A stretch of DNA of 64,000 nt, taken from the NCBI RefSeq assembly GCF_050003625.1, contig NC_134398.1, forward strand, positions 90,223,832 to 90,287,831, given 5' to 3'. Source of the DNA: Haematobia irritans (Eukaryota > Arthropoda > Insecta > Diptera > Muscidae). The position numbers and the translations under genes are program-made. The notes beneath the pieces were generated by a model. That model made no database searches. It was given only the letters and a program-made list of their open reading frames with translations, and was not told where the DNA came from. Below, one piece after another: positions 1-10,437 of the stretch; within the stretch, counting starts at the first letter, position 1, and every line of letters starts with the position of its first letter.

Positions 1-60
1 GCAAAGAATTTAGAGTTGTTTATTGCCACAAACCTATTTTAAACCAATACGAAAGGATAT

Positions 61-1492
61 GGCTAAACTCTAGTTTAGCTATACCTCTCAGATTTTTTTC
101 AAAACTTCATATATGGTAGTACTCTATGAGTAGATTACAACGATAACTTTTTTTCCTGGCGGTCGTAACCGGATAACCGGTTATTCGGTTCTAAAGTGTA
201 AGTTAAAAATCATTAATAAAACCGGTTCTAGAAAACCGACTACTTTGAAATGTACATCACTAGAAAGGTTTTGAAGAGACCTTTAAAATGATGAATGAAC
301 CGTTATATCAGCTACATCCGTTCCAGCTGTACAGGTAAAAACTAGTTTTTTTTCGGAACCGGTTTTTTGCAAATAAGCTAATATCTTAAAAAATACTCGA
401 TGTAAAGGTATTAATAAACCGATTGTAGCTAACACTTCTACCTATCCGTGAAGGTCAAAGTCAAGCTGCTATATCTACTATAACCGGTGATATTAACTAT
501 TATATATCCATATCCGGTTTGAAAAATAAAGAAAAATAAAAAACTTTTTCAAAAAAATCGCGCAATTTTTTTGAAAAAATTTTTCGCCTGAGGCGCTTTT
601 TCACTCTTACAATTACAAATGTTAACAGGTTTCAAAAGTAGACGTTCACATTAATTCACATTTGATAACAAAAATAAAACAAATGACACTTTTTAAAAAT
701 ATTTAATAGTATTAATGGATCTTCACAAACAATTAATTTTTGAAGCACATGGTTGCATTTAACGCCACAGCCGATGTTATAACGGCGCTTTTCATATTTA
801 CTTCCCCATAACCGGTTTTAAACTGGACCTTTTTTCATTCTACCCCGAAAACAACTTTGAAATAAAATTGAATATATTTTTTTTGCAAAATTCTAATTTC
901 ACGGCTACAATTAAATACACCAGCAAATATCTCCGATTATAACAGAGATATTGGCTTGAATATGACTTTAACGGATAGGTAGAAGTGTTAGCTACACAAT
1001 GCAATTAGTTATTTTGCACATTTACATCGAGCGTTTTTGGATTAAAAGCCGGTTTTGTCTGAAAAAAAAAAACGTTTCAAAAACACATATTTTTTCATCT
1101 AAAACCTAAACTGATAACCGGATAAACTAATTTGAAAGGTCTTACAGCCTGTTTCTGTATGTCGAATGAGCTGTGTGGATCGACTAAAGTGGAAAAAACA
1201 TCTGAATTTATAACCAAAAAACAGCTGTTTCATGCATTTCAGTCGATCGATTGAACTCGTTCGACATACAGAAACAGGCTGTTACCTTTAGCTTTTTAGT
1301 GATGTAGATTTCAAAGTAATCGGTTCACTAAAACCGGTTATATTAACGATTATTTGCTTACATTTTAGGCTCGAATAACCGGTTACCCGTTACGAACGCC
1401 AACCGGTTACTGTTTATTTCGATGTCAAATTTAATTCTCTATCGACCCAAAAAAAAAACATTTTTAACGAGGTATAGCTAACTAGAGTTGCT
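61..1492. repeat. CCGGTT-rich foldback (long inverted-repeat) element
   Basis: The two ends are imperfect reverse complements over several hundred bases. The stretch near 61-90 (AGTTTAGCTATACCTC) pairs with 1470-1490. The 155-190 segment, built from ACCGGATAACCGGTT units, pairs with 1370-1410. TAGCTAACACTTCTACCTAT at about 427-446 pairs with about 970-995. An inner perfect stem, AGCCTGTTTCTGTATGTCGA, lies at about 1146-1165 and 1259-1280. No coding region is visible. It looks like a non-autonomous foldback transposon; the outer boundaries are approximate and I did not identify a target duplication. Confidence 0.6.
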
Positions 1493-1494
1493 CC

Positions 1495-1845
1495 AGAGCC
1501 CCTTCAAACTATCAGAAAAAGTGAATTTTAAGATGGTTCTAAAGAACCATTGTGGTAAAGTAAAACACCATTGTTTAGATCTTTATTAATTTGATTATAC
1601 ATTTATAAATCTTATAAATATAACATTAATACGAATATCACATCATATTTAATATAATTTTTTGCATTAATAAAAGAATGATGTTGAGTTACATGTAGCA
1701 ATTTACATCCCGAAAACAGTCAAATACGATAGCCAAATCCTCGCAAACGCGCCGTAACTATTGAGAAGTTGTACCACGCCAAGTTAATACAAAAAAGCAT
1801 CGCATGAGTGCAATTATTAGGAGCCTTTTTATGCGCTTTACAGAC
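1495..1845 (+). repeat. Dispersed repeat arm (family also at 9.2 and 63 kb)
   Basis: The segment starting AGAGCCCCTTCAAACTATCA recurs at about 9316 and, with changes, around 63120. The section with GAGAAGTTGTACCACGCCAA (about 1762) recurs near 63023. The family appears to be a long inverted-repeat non-autonomous element. Its continuation, interrupted by the mariner-type element at 1848-3135, resumes at 3138. It has no coding capacity. Confidence 0.55.
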
Positions 1846-1847
1846 TA

Positions 1848-3135
1848 AAGGGTGATACGGTCAAAATTTGGTCAATATAAACTTGACGTATTTCTTTCAA
1901 TTTTGCATTTAAAAAACATCAACATCCCTCCTTTTGAAGGTGTGTGTGTGTGGAATTTTGCTCCTATTTTGATTTTGGAATTCACTCAAAATGCCGTTCA
2001 AGCAAGAAGAGCAGCGTATCAAAATTTTGCTCGCGCATCGCGAAAATCCGAGCTACTCGCACGCAAAGCTGGCAAAATCGCTAAAAGTTGCCAAATCAAC
2101 CGTTACAAATGTAATTAAAGTGTTTGGGGAACGTTTATCGATAGCCAGGAAGTCTGGATCGGGGGGAAATCGAAAACCGGAAGCCGCTGAGACGACAAAG
2201 AGAGTTGCCGGTAGTTTCAAGCGAAACCCTAACCTCTCTCTCCGAGATGCCGCAAATAAACTGGGTGTATCGTCTACAACCGTGCATCGAGCCAAAAAAC
2301 GAGCCGGACTATCGACTTACAAGAAGGTAGTGACTCCAAATCGCGATGATAAACAAAATACGACGGCCAAAGCGCGATCCCGGAGGCTGTACACGACGAT
2401 GCTGACGAAGTTTGACTGCGTGGTAATGGACGACGAAATCTACGTCAAAGCCGACTACAAGCAGCTTCCCGGACAGGAGTTTTATACGGCAAAAGGAAGG
2501 GGAAAGGTAGCAGATATTTTCAAGCACATAAAACTGTCAAAGTTCGCAAAGAAATATCTGGTTTGGCGAGCCATCTGTACCTGTGGCTTGAAAAGCAGCA
2601 TTTTCATAGCTTCCGGGACTGTCAACCAAGAAATTTACGTGAAAGAGTGTTTGAATAAACGTCTGCTGCCTTTCCTGAAGAAACACGGTTGTTCCGTACT
2701 GTTTTGGCCGGATTTGGCATCTTGCCATTACGGTAAAAAGGCCATGGAGTGGTACGCCGCCAACAACGTGCCGGTGGTTCCCAAGGACAAGAACTTGGGA
2801 GGGTTCCAGAGCTCCGCCCAATTGAAAAATACTGGGCTATTGTCAAGCGGAACCTAAAGAAGACCAAAAAAACTGATAAGGACGAGCAGCAGTTCAAGGC
2901 AAACTGGCTTTCTGCGGCGAAGAAGGTGGACAAGGTGGCTGTACAAAATCTGATGGCAGGTGTCAAGCGTGAGGCCCGGCAATTCGGATTTAGAAAAGCG
3001 AAAGCCTAACTGAATATTTTTCTGAATTTTATACTAATTGAACTTGAAAAAGAAATTTAATTTTATTTTTTAAATAAACGATTTCACCGATTTACACGCG
3101 TTTTCCCTTGACCAAATTTTGACCGTATCACCCTT
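1848..3135 (+). mobile_element. DD37E Tc1/mariner-type transposon, copy 1
   Basis: Perfect 28-bp terminal inverted repeats begin AAGGGTGATACGGTCAAAAT at 1848 and end at 3135. They are flanked by TA at 1846-1847 and 3136-3137, the duplication expected for IS630/Tc1/mariner elements. The 1288-bp element has one transposase gene, frameshifted here. Removing it rejoins a CAGACTA/TAAGATATTCCGG sequence that matches the intact family copy near 9290 on the opposite strand. A second copy lies at about 48004-49297. Confidence 0.9.
1991..3009 (+). pseudogene. DD37E transposase, frameshifted near its C-terminus
   Basis: The N-terminal half reads as paired helix-turn-helix DNA-binding domains (for example SHAKLAKSLKVAKSTVTNVI). 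A catalytic core follows, with the first Asp in VVMDDE and the second in FWPDLASCHY. The frame then breaks at about 2797, and the rest, including the catalytic Glu in ELRPIEKYW, continues one frame over to the stop at 3007-3009. In the second copy exactly 37 residues separate the second Asp from the Glu, which is the DD37E signature. At the break, TTGGGAGGGTT is the reverse complement of AACCCTCCCAA in copy 2, so a small inversion plus base loss probably caused the frameshift. The product would have been a nuclear cut-and-paste transposase of about 340 residues. Confidence 0.85.
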
Positions 3136-3137
3136 TA

Positions 3138-3790
3138 TAAGATATTCCGGACGACAATGTCCGCGTCCAACTTTTCGATTAAAATCGTACGCATTGACCA
3201 CACTGCAATTTTTGGTTGACAGACCAATGAAAAAATCGATAGCAGAAATCGATATGATATCGATATTTTTTATAAACAATAACATTGAGGGGAAAATTGT
3301 GACGCTGTTATGCCTCAATTTGATAAATATTCAAATTTTTGGGTAAATACTATTGAATGCGTAACACCGAAAAATAAAATAATTAAAAACACAAGGATTT
3401 AGTTTTCTTTTCAATAATCTTTCAATAAAACGTAATTTTATTGAATTTTGGGAGATTGATATTTACCTTTTTCACAAAATCGTTGTTACAAGGACGTAAT
3501 CCAATAACGAATAAAAACAAAAACTTAGACGCCGAAAGATGGTAATGGTGCGACTCGTTAGAAAAATGTAACGAATTGTGCTGAAATCACAGAGCTGCAT
3601 CCAGAGCTTAGGGTACATTTTCTAACGAGGGGGAAATTGTCATTTTACAATATTTTAAGTCCCCATCTAACGAATAAATTTTGATCATATGAAGTTGAAC
3701 TTAAACAACTATAGATATTCATAAAACATTGTTTTAATTTTGTTATGATAGCCTCTGTGTTAATCTTTTTATTTGTTTCAGCCAAACTAA
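3138..3790. other. Repeat-arm continuation, no gene seen
   Basis: The first 200 bases continue the repeat interrupted at 1846; they resemble the reverse complement of about 9180-9300. A short inverted repeat, CTCGTTAGAAAAATGTA near 3556 and its complement near 3612-3630, could form a stem-loop. I see no convincing coding sequence. Confidence 0.4.
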
Positions 3791-4083
3791 AACATGTTTT
3801 AGTGTAATGTATGAGTCGGGCGAAAGCTATATATGGGAGCTATATCAAAATTTGAACGGATTTCAACCGAATTTGGCATGCATAGTAAGAATACTATTTC
3901 TACTCCATGTGCAAATGTTCATGTAAATCGGAGTTAGTGTAATCCACCCATTTTGAGATCCAAAACAGAGGTTGCGCTGCTGGGTCAGTATTCTCATTTC
4001 CTTGCAAAAGTCTTGCCTTGGTATTTATGAGATTGGTTAACTGTTGATATAGACTTTCAATATACATTGTGTTTACAAACATG

Positions 4084-4405
4084 GGCTGAAGATGTGATGG
4101 CATCATGCAAGTTATTCTTAAGAAAAGTCGATTCCAGTCTCGTATCTTCTTTTAAGCCATTTAATTCAGAGGATTACAATGAGCATTCTCATAATCCATG
4201 GTCACATATGGTTCTAAACGTGGTGCCAGTTCTCCAATAGTTGGTCAGAAATAAAGATTGTGATGTGAGAAATGAAGAACGTGGAAGACCAACAAAAAAG
4301 TTTGAAGATGCTGATATTGAATGGAGATGACACCTTGAATCAAAAGCAAATGGTAGCAATTTTAAATCTTGACCAACAAACAATGGGAAAGATTCAAATA
4401 ATGGA
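4084..4405 (+). pseudogene. Mariner transposase N-terminal remnant
   Basis: Translated pieces resemble the DNA-binding region of mariner transposases: a linker reading EERGRPTKKFEDADIE at about 4275-4322, then LNQKQMVAILNLDQQTMGKI in another frame at about 4335-4395, which fits the second helix-turn-helix. Upstream, a decayed segment around 4100-4260 could be the first helix-turn-helix. The catalytic DDE/D domain is absent. This is a short dead fragment; the assignment rests on motif resemblance only. Confidence 0.45.
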
Positions 4406-5567
4406 CAAATATAAATTATCGTATTTATTTGTGTGTGCAAAAAAGATCTTAGTTTCACATTTGATGCCAATTGAACTCTCTATTTCAAATTTAAGGCAAT
4501 ATCTGTTCTATGTTTAATAAATAAAATAATTATATAAATACCCATCACAATATTAGCAGCTACCAACAGTCTTCAGTATATGTATTTGTAGATAAGTAAA
4601 GAAAGTTCAAAGTCGGATGGAGCTCATTGTATTATACCCTCTACACATTGTGGACCAAAACTATTGAAGCCATCTCAAATCCCTTAAATTTTTTATTTAT
4701 AAAATGCATTCATGATTCATCAGTCGATATATATGTATTAGAGGTATAGGAACATTTGAGTAATTTTTACAAATTTTTACATATTTTTTGCTACTGAAAT
4801 AAAATTTTGACAAAAGTTTCTATAGAAATAAAATGTTGACCAAAATATGCATAGAAATAAAATTTAAAGAAAAATTTCTATAGATATAAAGATTTGACAA
4901 AATTTTCTATAGAAATAAATTTTTGAAAAAATTATTAATAAAAACAAATTTTTGAAAAAAAAAAATTTATAAAGTAAATAAAATTTAGCAACATTGCAAA
5001 GTTTTCTATAGAAATAAAATTTTGCAAAATTTTCTATAGAAATAAAATCTTGCAAAATTTTCTATAGAAATAAAATTTTGACAAATTTTTTTATAGAAAT
5101 AAAATTTTTACAAAATTTTCTATAGAAATAAAAGTTTTACAAAATTTTCTATAGAAATAAAATTTTTACAAAATTTTCTATAGAAATAAATTTTTGAAAA
5201 AAAAATCTGGCAATATTCGCCATATGTATATGGTTTTAATGTAAAATTTAAAAAAATAAAGATTGTTCGAAATATTTCAAATAAATTGTTTTGATGGTGG
5301 ACATTAATATGGATTGATTCAACCCATCTGCTAGTCTAACATTTTAGGACACATAAAATGACCTCCTTAATTGGAAGTTGCTTTTCATTTACATTACTTA
5401 CATTTATCGAATTAATAACGGAATGGAAACGATTTTGCGTAAAAGCTTGTTTAATTACAAAAATGTGAAGTGTTTTAAAGAATTTAGTTTAGCCGGAGTC
5501 GGAGTTGAGCAAACTTTTTACAACTCCGACTCCAGCAAAATCTTCAGACTCCGACTCCACAGCCCTG
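4406..5567. mobile_element. hAT-type element copy, left end lost
   Basis: The right end, with repeated GACTCCGACTCC motifs and a terminus of CCACAGCCCTG at 5567, matches the right end of the larger element at 37746-43980. The sequence before it (for example CTGCTAGTCTAACATTTTAG) and the left portion (ATGCCAATTGAACTCT) also match. Most of the middle is the A/T minisatellite. No transposase is encoded. The left terminus was not found. Confidence 0.55.
4780..5215. repeat. A/T minisatellite, TTTCTATAGAAATAAAATTT units
   Basis: Degenerate tandem copies of a roughly 30-bp unit (AAATTTTCTATAGAAATAAA followed by ATTTTGAC) fill this stretch. Each unit carries a short palindrome around CTATAG. The same repeat fills 42530-43625 within a related element. 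Open frames across it are artefacts of the repeat. Confidence 0.85.
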
Positions 5568-6444
5568 GTTTCGACGTTTGTGCAATTTTATAAAAATAAA
5601 ATATTTGTTTTTAATTTATATGTACATTTCACGGTTTTTATTTGGAAGTTATTGAAATTCAACAAAACAATATCTATCAATATACGTGATGGCATATAAA
5701 GGAAATATGACATAAAGGAAACACCAGTAGAACAAGTCCATTCATTCGTCTTTATTGTGGAATTGTTTATGATGAGGTAATATTCAGTGACGCTAACCTT
5801 TGGGGGAAAACTCTTTTATGATCTTCTATTCGTAGGGATTGAAATCCGAAAAGGAGGTCAAAATCGTTACGGCAGCAACTTAACTGGAAGGTAGAAACAA
5901 TGGATGAGAATAAGTAATTTTACTTTAATATACATTTAATTTTATATATCCTATTGCATGTATTAATAAAATAATATTTCAATGTCAGTAGATGCTATGA
6001 TTTGTAATAAATATAACTAATAGAATATAAATATATAATAAAACAAGTAAGTAAAGTCTGAGGTCGACTATTATATCCTTCACCACGATGTACACCAAAA
6101 TTTGTGTTACCATCTCAACTCCCTCAAATTTGTTGGGAGTTATTATGAAGGTTTATATTCCCATATTGAAATATTTATATCTTAGAAGATATTAAGATAA
6201 TTTTTTGTACAAAATCTCTAGAATTAAAATTTAAATCGGCTAACGTCCTGGGATGAAACACAATGATAGAAAAAAAGTATAGGAAATATAAACCAAAAGC
6301 AATTTTAAGGCATTTGTACAAAAGAGCATTTATGATTTATCGGGCGATTCATATGTATTCGGAATAAATGACAATTTGAGTAATATTAATAATCTTTATT
6401 ATTCTCTTTGATTTTCTTCAATCTTTTTATGTTATAATAATAAA
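5568..6444. other. No gene; partial dispersed repeat at 6045-6400
   Basis: No coding sequence is recognisable. From about 6045 there is a degraded copy of the dispersed repeat seen better at 7030-7400 and 42310-42500 (AAAGTC..GTCG..ACTAT..TATA.CCT..CACCAC, later TTTATGATTTATCGGGCGAT). Confidence 0.45.
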
Positions 6445-6782
6445 TTAATGATTTTTCAAGCTGGAGGTCTTTTTTCAATATTTATCTTTCCCAATATTTC
6501 GCGATTGCCATATTGAATCGCTTCTTCAGGGGGTCTACAATAGATTTTAAGAAATTACATTTCATAAATATCACAGTATTAAAAAACAATCATAAAATTT
6601 TTAAATAAGTCTATAAAATATTGACTAAAAGAAAATAATATATTATATTATATAAATTATTGACTAAAAGAAAATAATTTATAGACTTATTTAAAAATTT
6701 TATAATTTTTTTTAATACTGTGATATTTATGAAATGTAATTTCTTAAAATCTATTGTAGACCCCCTGAAGAAGCGATTCAAT

Positions 6783-8477
6783 CAGAGAATGAAGCCGCCG
6801 AGTCGCGCCGCCGATTTTAGCCGTCGCCGACCCGTTTTTAGCAGTCGACGCCGCCGCCGAATATGTCGACTCATCTCGACTCAAATTTAGCCGCCAATTA
6901 ATCTAAAATATTGATTTATATCAGAAAAATTTAATAACATTTGTTATAGTTTTTGCCAGAATTTTGAACTTTCCACCTTCAATGAATTAGTATCATGTTG
7001 CTATAATAGTTTTACAAAAATTTAGCTCAAACCAGTAAGGAAAGTCTAAAGTCGGGCGGGGCCGACTATATTATACCCTGCACCACTTTGTAGATCTAAA
7101 TTTTCGATACCATATCACATCCGTCAAATGTGTTGGGGGCTATATATAAAGGTTTGTCCCAAATACATACATTTAAATATCACTCGATCTGGAAGAATTT
7201 GATAGACTTCTACAAAATCTATATACTCAAAATTTTAGTCGGCTAATGCACTAGGGTGGAACACAATGTTAGTAAAAAAATATGGGAAACGTTTAAATCT
7301 GAAGCAATTTTAAGGAAACTTCGAAAAAGTTTATTTATGATTTATCGCTCGATATATATGTATTAGAAGTTTAGGAAAATTAGAGTCATTTTTACAACTT
7401 TTTCGACTAAGCAGTGGCGATTTTACAAGGAAAATGTTGGTATTTTGACCATTTTTGTCGAAATCAGAAAAACATATATATGGGAGCTATATCTAAATCT
7501 GAACCGATTTCAACCAAATTTGGCACGCATAGCTACAATGCTAATTCTACTCCCTGTGCAAAATTTCAACTAAATCGGAGTTAAAAATTGGCCTCTGTGG
7601 TCATATGAGTGTAAATCGGGCGAAAGCTTTATATGGGAGATATATCCAAATCTGAACCGATTTCAAGCAAATTTGGCACGCATAGTTACAACGCTAATTC
7701 TACTCCCTATGCAAAATTTCAACTAAATCGGAGCAAAAAATTGGCCTCTATGGGCAAATGAGTGTAAATCGGGCGAAAGCTATATATGGGAGCTATATCT
7801 AAATCTGAACCGATTTTGCTGATATTTTGCAAGTTTTTCGAGACTCATAAAATATTCGGATGTACGGAATTTGAGGAAGATCGGTTGATATACACGACCA
7901 GTATGACCAGATCGGTGAAAAATATATATGGCAGCTATATCTAAATCTGAACCGATTTTTTCCAAAATCAATAGGGATCGTCTTTGAGCCGAAACAGGAC
8001 CCTATACCAAATTTTAGGACAATCGGACTAAAACTGCGAGCTGTACTTTGCACACAAAAATACATCAACAGACAGACAGACAGACGGACAGACAGACGGA
8101 CAGACAGACGGACAGACAGACAGACGGACATCGCTAAATCGACTCAGAATTTAATTCTAAGCCGATCGGTATACTAAAAGGTTGGTCTATGATTACTCCT
8201 TCTTGGCGTTACATACAAATGCACAAACTTATTATACCCTGTACCACAGTAGTGGTGAAGGGTATAAAAATTTGAATGAAATGTAAATTTGATTGTATGA
8301 TTGGTTGTACAACTAATCTTATTACAATTCGGAAAACTTCAAATTGATTTTATAATAGATAATTTTGCGCCGCCGAATAGATAATTTTTTATCGGCTTAG
8401 CCGTCAAGCCGCCGCCGCCGGAGGCAAATATTTAGTGTCAGCCGCCGCCGACAAAAATGGGTCGGCTTCATTCTCTG
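6783..8477. mobile_element. hAT-type element with CCG-rich termini
   Basis: Both ends begin CAGAGAATGAAGCCG (inverted). They are flanked by a perfect 8-bp duplication, GATTCAAT, at 6775-6782 and 8478-8485. An 8-bp duplication with a CAG-starting inverted repeat is typical of hAT transposons. The subterminal 60-80 bp are rich in GCCGCCG, striking in an AT-rich region. No transposase is present; the middle is filled by another dispersed repeat. Confidence 0.85.
7020..8275. repeat. Dispersed fly repeat with GGGCGAAAGCTATATATGGG units
   Basis: The block opens with AAAGTCGGGCGGGGCCGACT and TATTATACCCTGCACCAC and closes with TTATTATACCCTGTACCACA. Between them, units of about 150 bp repeat (GGGCGAAAGCTATATATGGG, then GAACCGATTTCAACCAAATT, then CTACTCCCTGTGCAAAATTT). 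A GACAGACGGACA microsatellite sits at about 8069-8130. Related pieces occur at 3800-3930 and 42310-42500. Short open frames here come from repeat composition. Confidence 0.75.
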
Positions 8478-8575
8478 GATTCAATATGGCAATCGCGAAA
8501 TATTGGGAAAATAAATAAAATATTCAAAAAAGACCTCGAGCTTGAAAAATCATTAATTTATTATTAATAACACTA

Positions 8576-9169
8576 GTCTACACTCAAAATGTACACTTGA
8601 TGAGAGTCAACTTTTCTTATGTATTTTGTTTTAAAAGTAAATTTTAATTGTTGATGTTATTGCGATTTTGCTCCATGTAATATTGCCATAAGCATCCGGA
8701 AAATTGCTGTACGCATGGATTATTCAGCGCGATCATGACCTCCAGCAACAACGGATTTCCAATAATCGCAAACGCCATAAAATAACCATTAGAAAATTTT
8801 AAAACAAAGAAAGTGTATTATTTTTGTTTTAAAGGCTTATGATCTCCATTTGAACCTAAACCATAGGATATCATTTAATCCTAACCAATGTCAAGAAGTT
8901 TCATAGAAGTAATCAAACGGCATGGCTATAGTATCAACAATTAATTTTTATAGTTAGAAGTTACAAAAACTTTACACAATTTTTAAATATATGAGACACT
9001 ATCGTATGTTTCACTATCGTATGTTCCTCCATATCTTTATGCACTTTGTATTACTTTTTGTTTTTTGTAGATGTCCAGTTTCTCAATAACACTTTGCATC
9101 TTAACTTTGCAACAAATTATTTGGAATATGGCGCTTTTTCCATTTTCTTCTTCTTGATTTTTGTCAGCA
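8576..9169. other. No feature recognised
   Basis: AT-rich sequence with no coding signal, tandem repeat or terminal inverted repeat that I can recognise. Confidence 0.4.
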
Positions 9170-9452
9170 CATTTTGACAATTCAAAACTAAACGATAATC
9201 GATAGCTATCGATTACATATTTATCGTATACAAATCTGACCGATTGGACACACTGTACGATTTCTTTCCAACACCGACATTCCGTCCGGAATAACTGATA
9301 GTCTGTAAAGCGCATAAGAGCCCCTTCAAACTATCAGAAAAAATGCATTTTAAAATAGTTGTAAAAGAATCATTGTGGTCAAGTAAAACACGATTGTTTT
9401 GATTTATTAATTTGATTAAATATTTATAAATTCTTATAAATATAAAATAGTT
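9170..9452 (-). repeat. Dispersed repeat, same family as 1495-1845 and 3138-3330
   Basis: Read on the minus strand, the part around 9290-9315 matches the region interrupted by the mariner-type element at 1848-3135, providing an 'empty site'. The plus strand from 9316 (AGAGCCCCTTCAAACTATCA) matches 1494 onward. Confidence 0.55.
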
Positions 9453-9454
9453 AT

Positions 9455-9640
9455 ACACTCATAGAAAAAGTCTGTTGTTAATAGCAAACGCTGTCTGCTG
9501 TTTTTTAGCAAACAGAATGCTGCTGTTTTAGCAGTTTTTTTTTTTGCTAAAGCAGCAAACAATCTGTTATTTTGGAACAGCAAACATACTGCAGGAAAGT
9601 CAGTTGTTTGCTGAAATTTTCTACTGATCCGAATAAAATT
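9455..9640 (-). mobile_element. Partial MITE with AGTCTGCTG-type terminus
   Basis: It begins after TA with CACTCATAGAAAAAGTCTG, followed by many AGCAAAC and CTGCTG motifs. This matches, in reverse, the right end of the MITEs at 26194, 52543 and 61049. The opposite end could not be found. Confidence 0.5.
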
Positions 9641-10437
9641 ATAAATTCACTCAGGTCAAATGGGCAATAGTAAAATGGTACACATTATATAACATCAAAA
9701 ATTAAAAACAATTCGTATTTTTTGATTATGGAATAAAATTTGTGAACAAACTATCATTTTTAGTAATTTACATTTTTTTAATTAAATAGGCCCCGGGATT
9801 TGTATACGCTTAACTTCTATGAATGGCTAACGTAAATATTTGTCCCGAACCACAAATCTAACATGTCAATGTCTTCGGTAGTCAATATATGGCTGTTCTA
9901 CAAAAGCCTAATTTCATTTCCGGTGCAAAAACAGCCGCAGAAAAACTCAACTTGATGAAGATCTTCTAAAAGGACTCTATATTTTTGTAAAGTATTTTCC
10001 ACGAAAAGCTGGTACTTTCGTATTCGAAGAAAATTTTAATGTTTTGAGATAAATGTTCGGATGTTTATTTCATAATAAAGCGAAAAGTATGCAGTTGATA
10101 ATGAAAAGCAATTTCATCCAAATATATTCATGTGAATTCTATCGTTGAGGCTGTGATTCGACGCTGGGTTGATAGCATTCTTTCACTTGGTTAAAGTCGC
10201 AATATCTTGGTGACTTATTATGATTGTCCAGCTTGCAAACGTATCCTGCAAAAGAGTTGCTTGTGTGACACGTAACTGTTAAAAGTTAGAGTTGTGCAGT
10301 TCAACACCAACCAGCTCCAACAATGAAACAAGTTCATTTGTTGAAAAATCAAGTAAAGACCGGTACTCTGTTTGTTGGTGCGAAAAAAGTTCCCATCAAT
10401 CATTGTTTCGCGTTGAAAAATGATAGTGTTGACAATA
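9641..10437. other. No feature recognised
   Basis: AT-rich sequence without recognisable genes, tandem repeats or element ends. Confidence 0.4.

Larger units (their letters stand above)
6445..8575. repeat. Foldback element, right arm split by a hAT-type insertion
   Basis: The left arm from about 6460 contains GATTTTTCAAGCTGGAGGTC and TTCGCGATTGCCATATTGAA. Its reverse complement forms the right arm at about 6660-6782 and 8486-8570. The arms meet near 6650 at an ATTGACTAAAAGAAAATAAT motif. The right arm is interrupted exactly by the element at 6783-8477. No coding capacity. Confidence 0.75.

Noticed and set aside
7799..8131. A minus-strand open frame with repeated Ser-Val-Arg-Leu residues
   Set aside because: It is a translation of a GACA/GACG microsatellite and a dispersed non-coding repeat; no domain and no gene structure.
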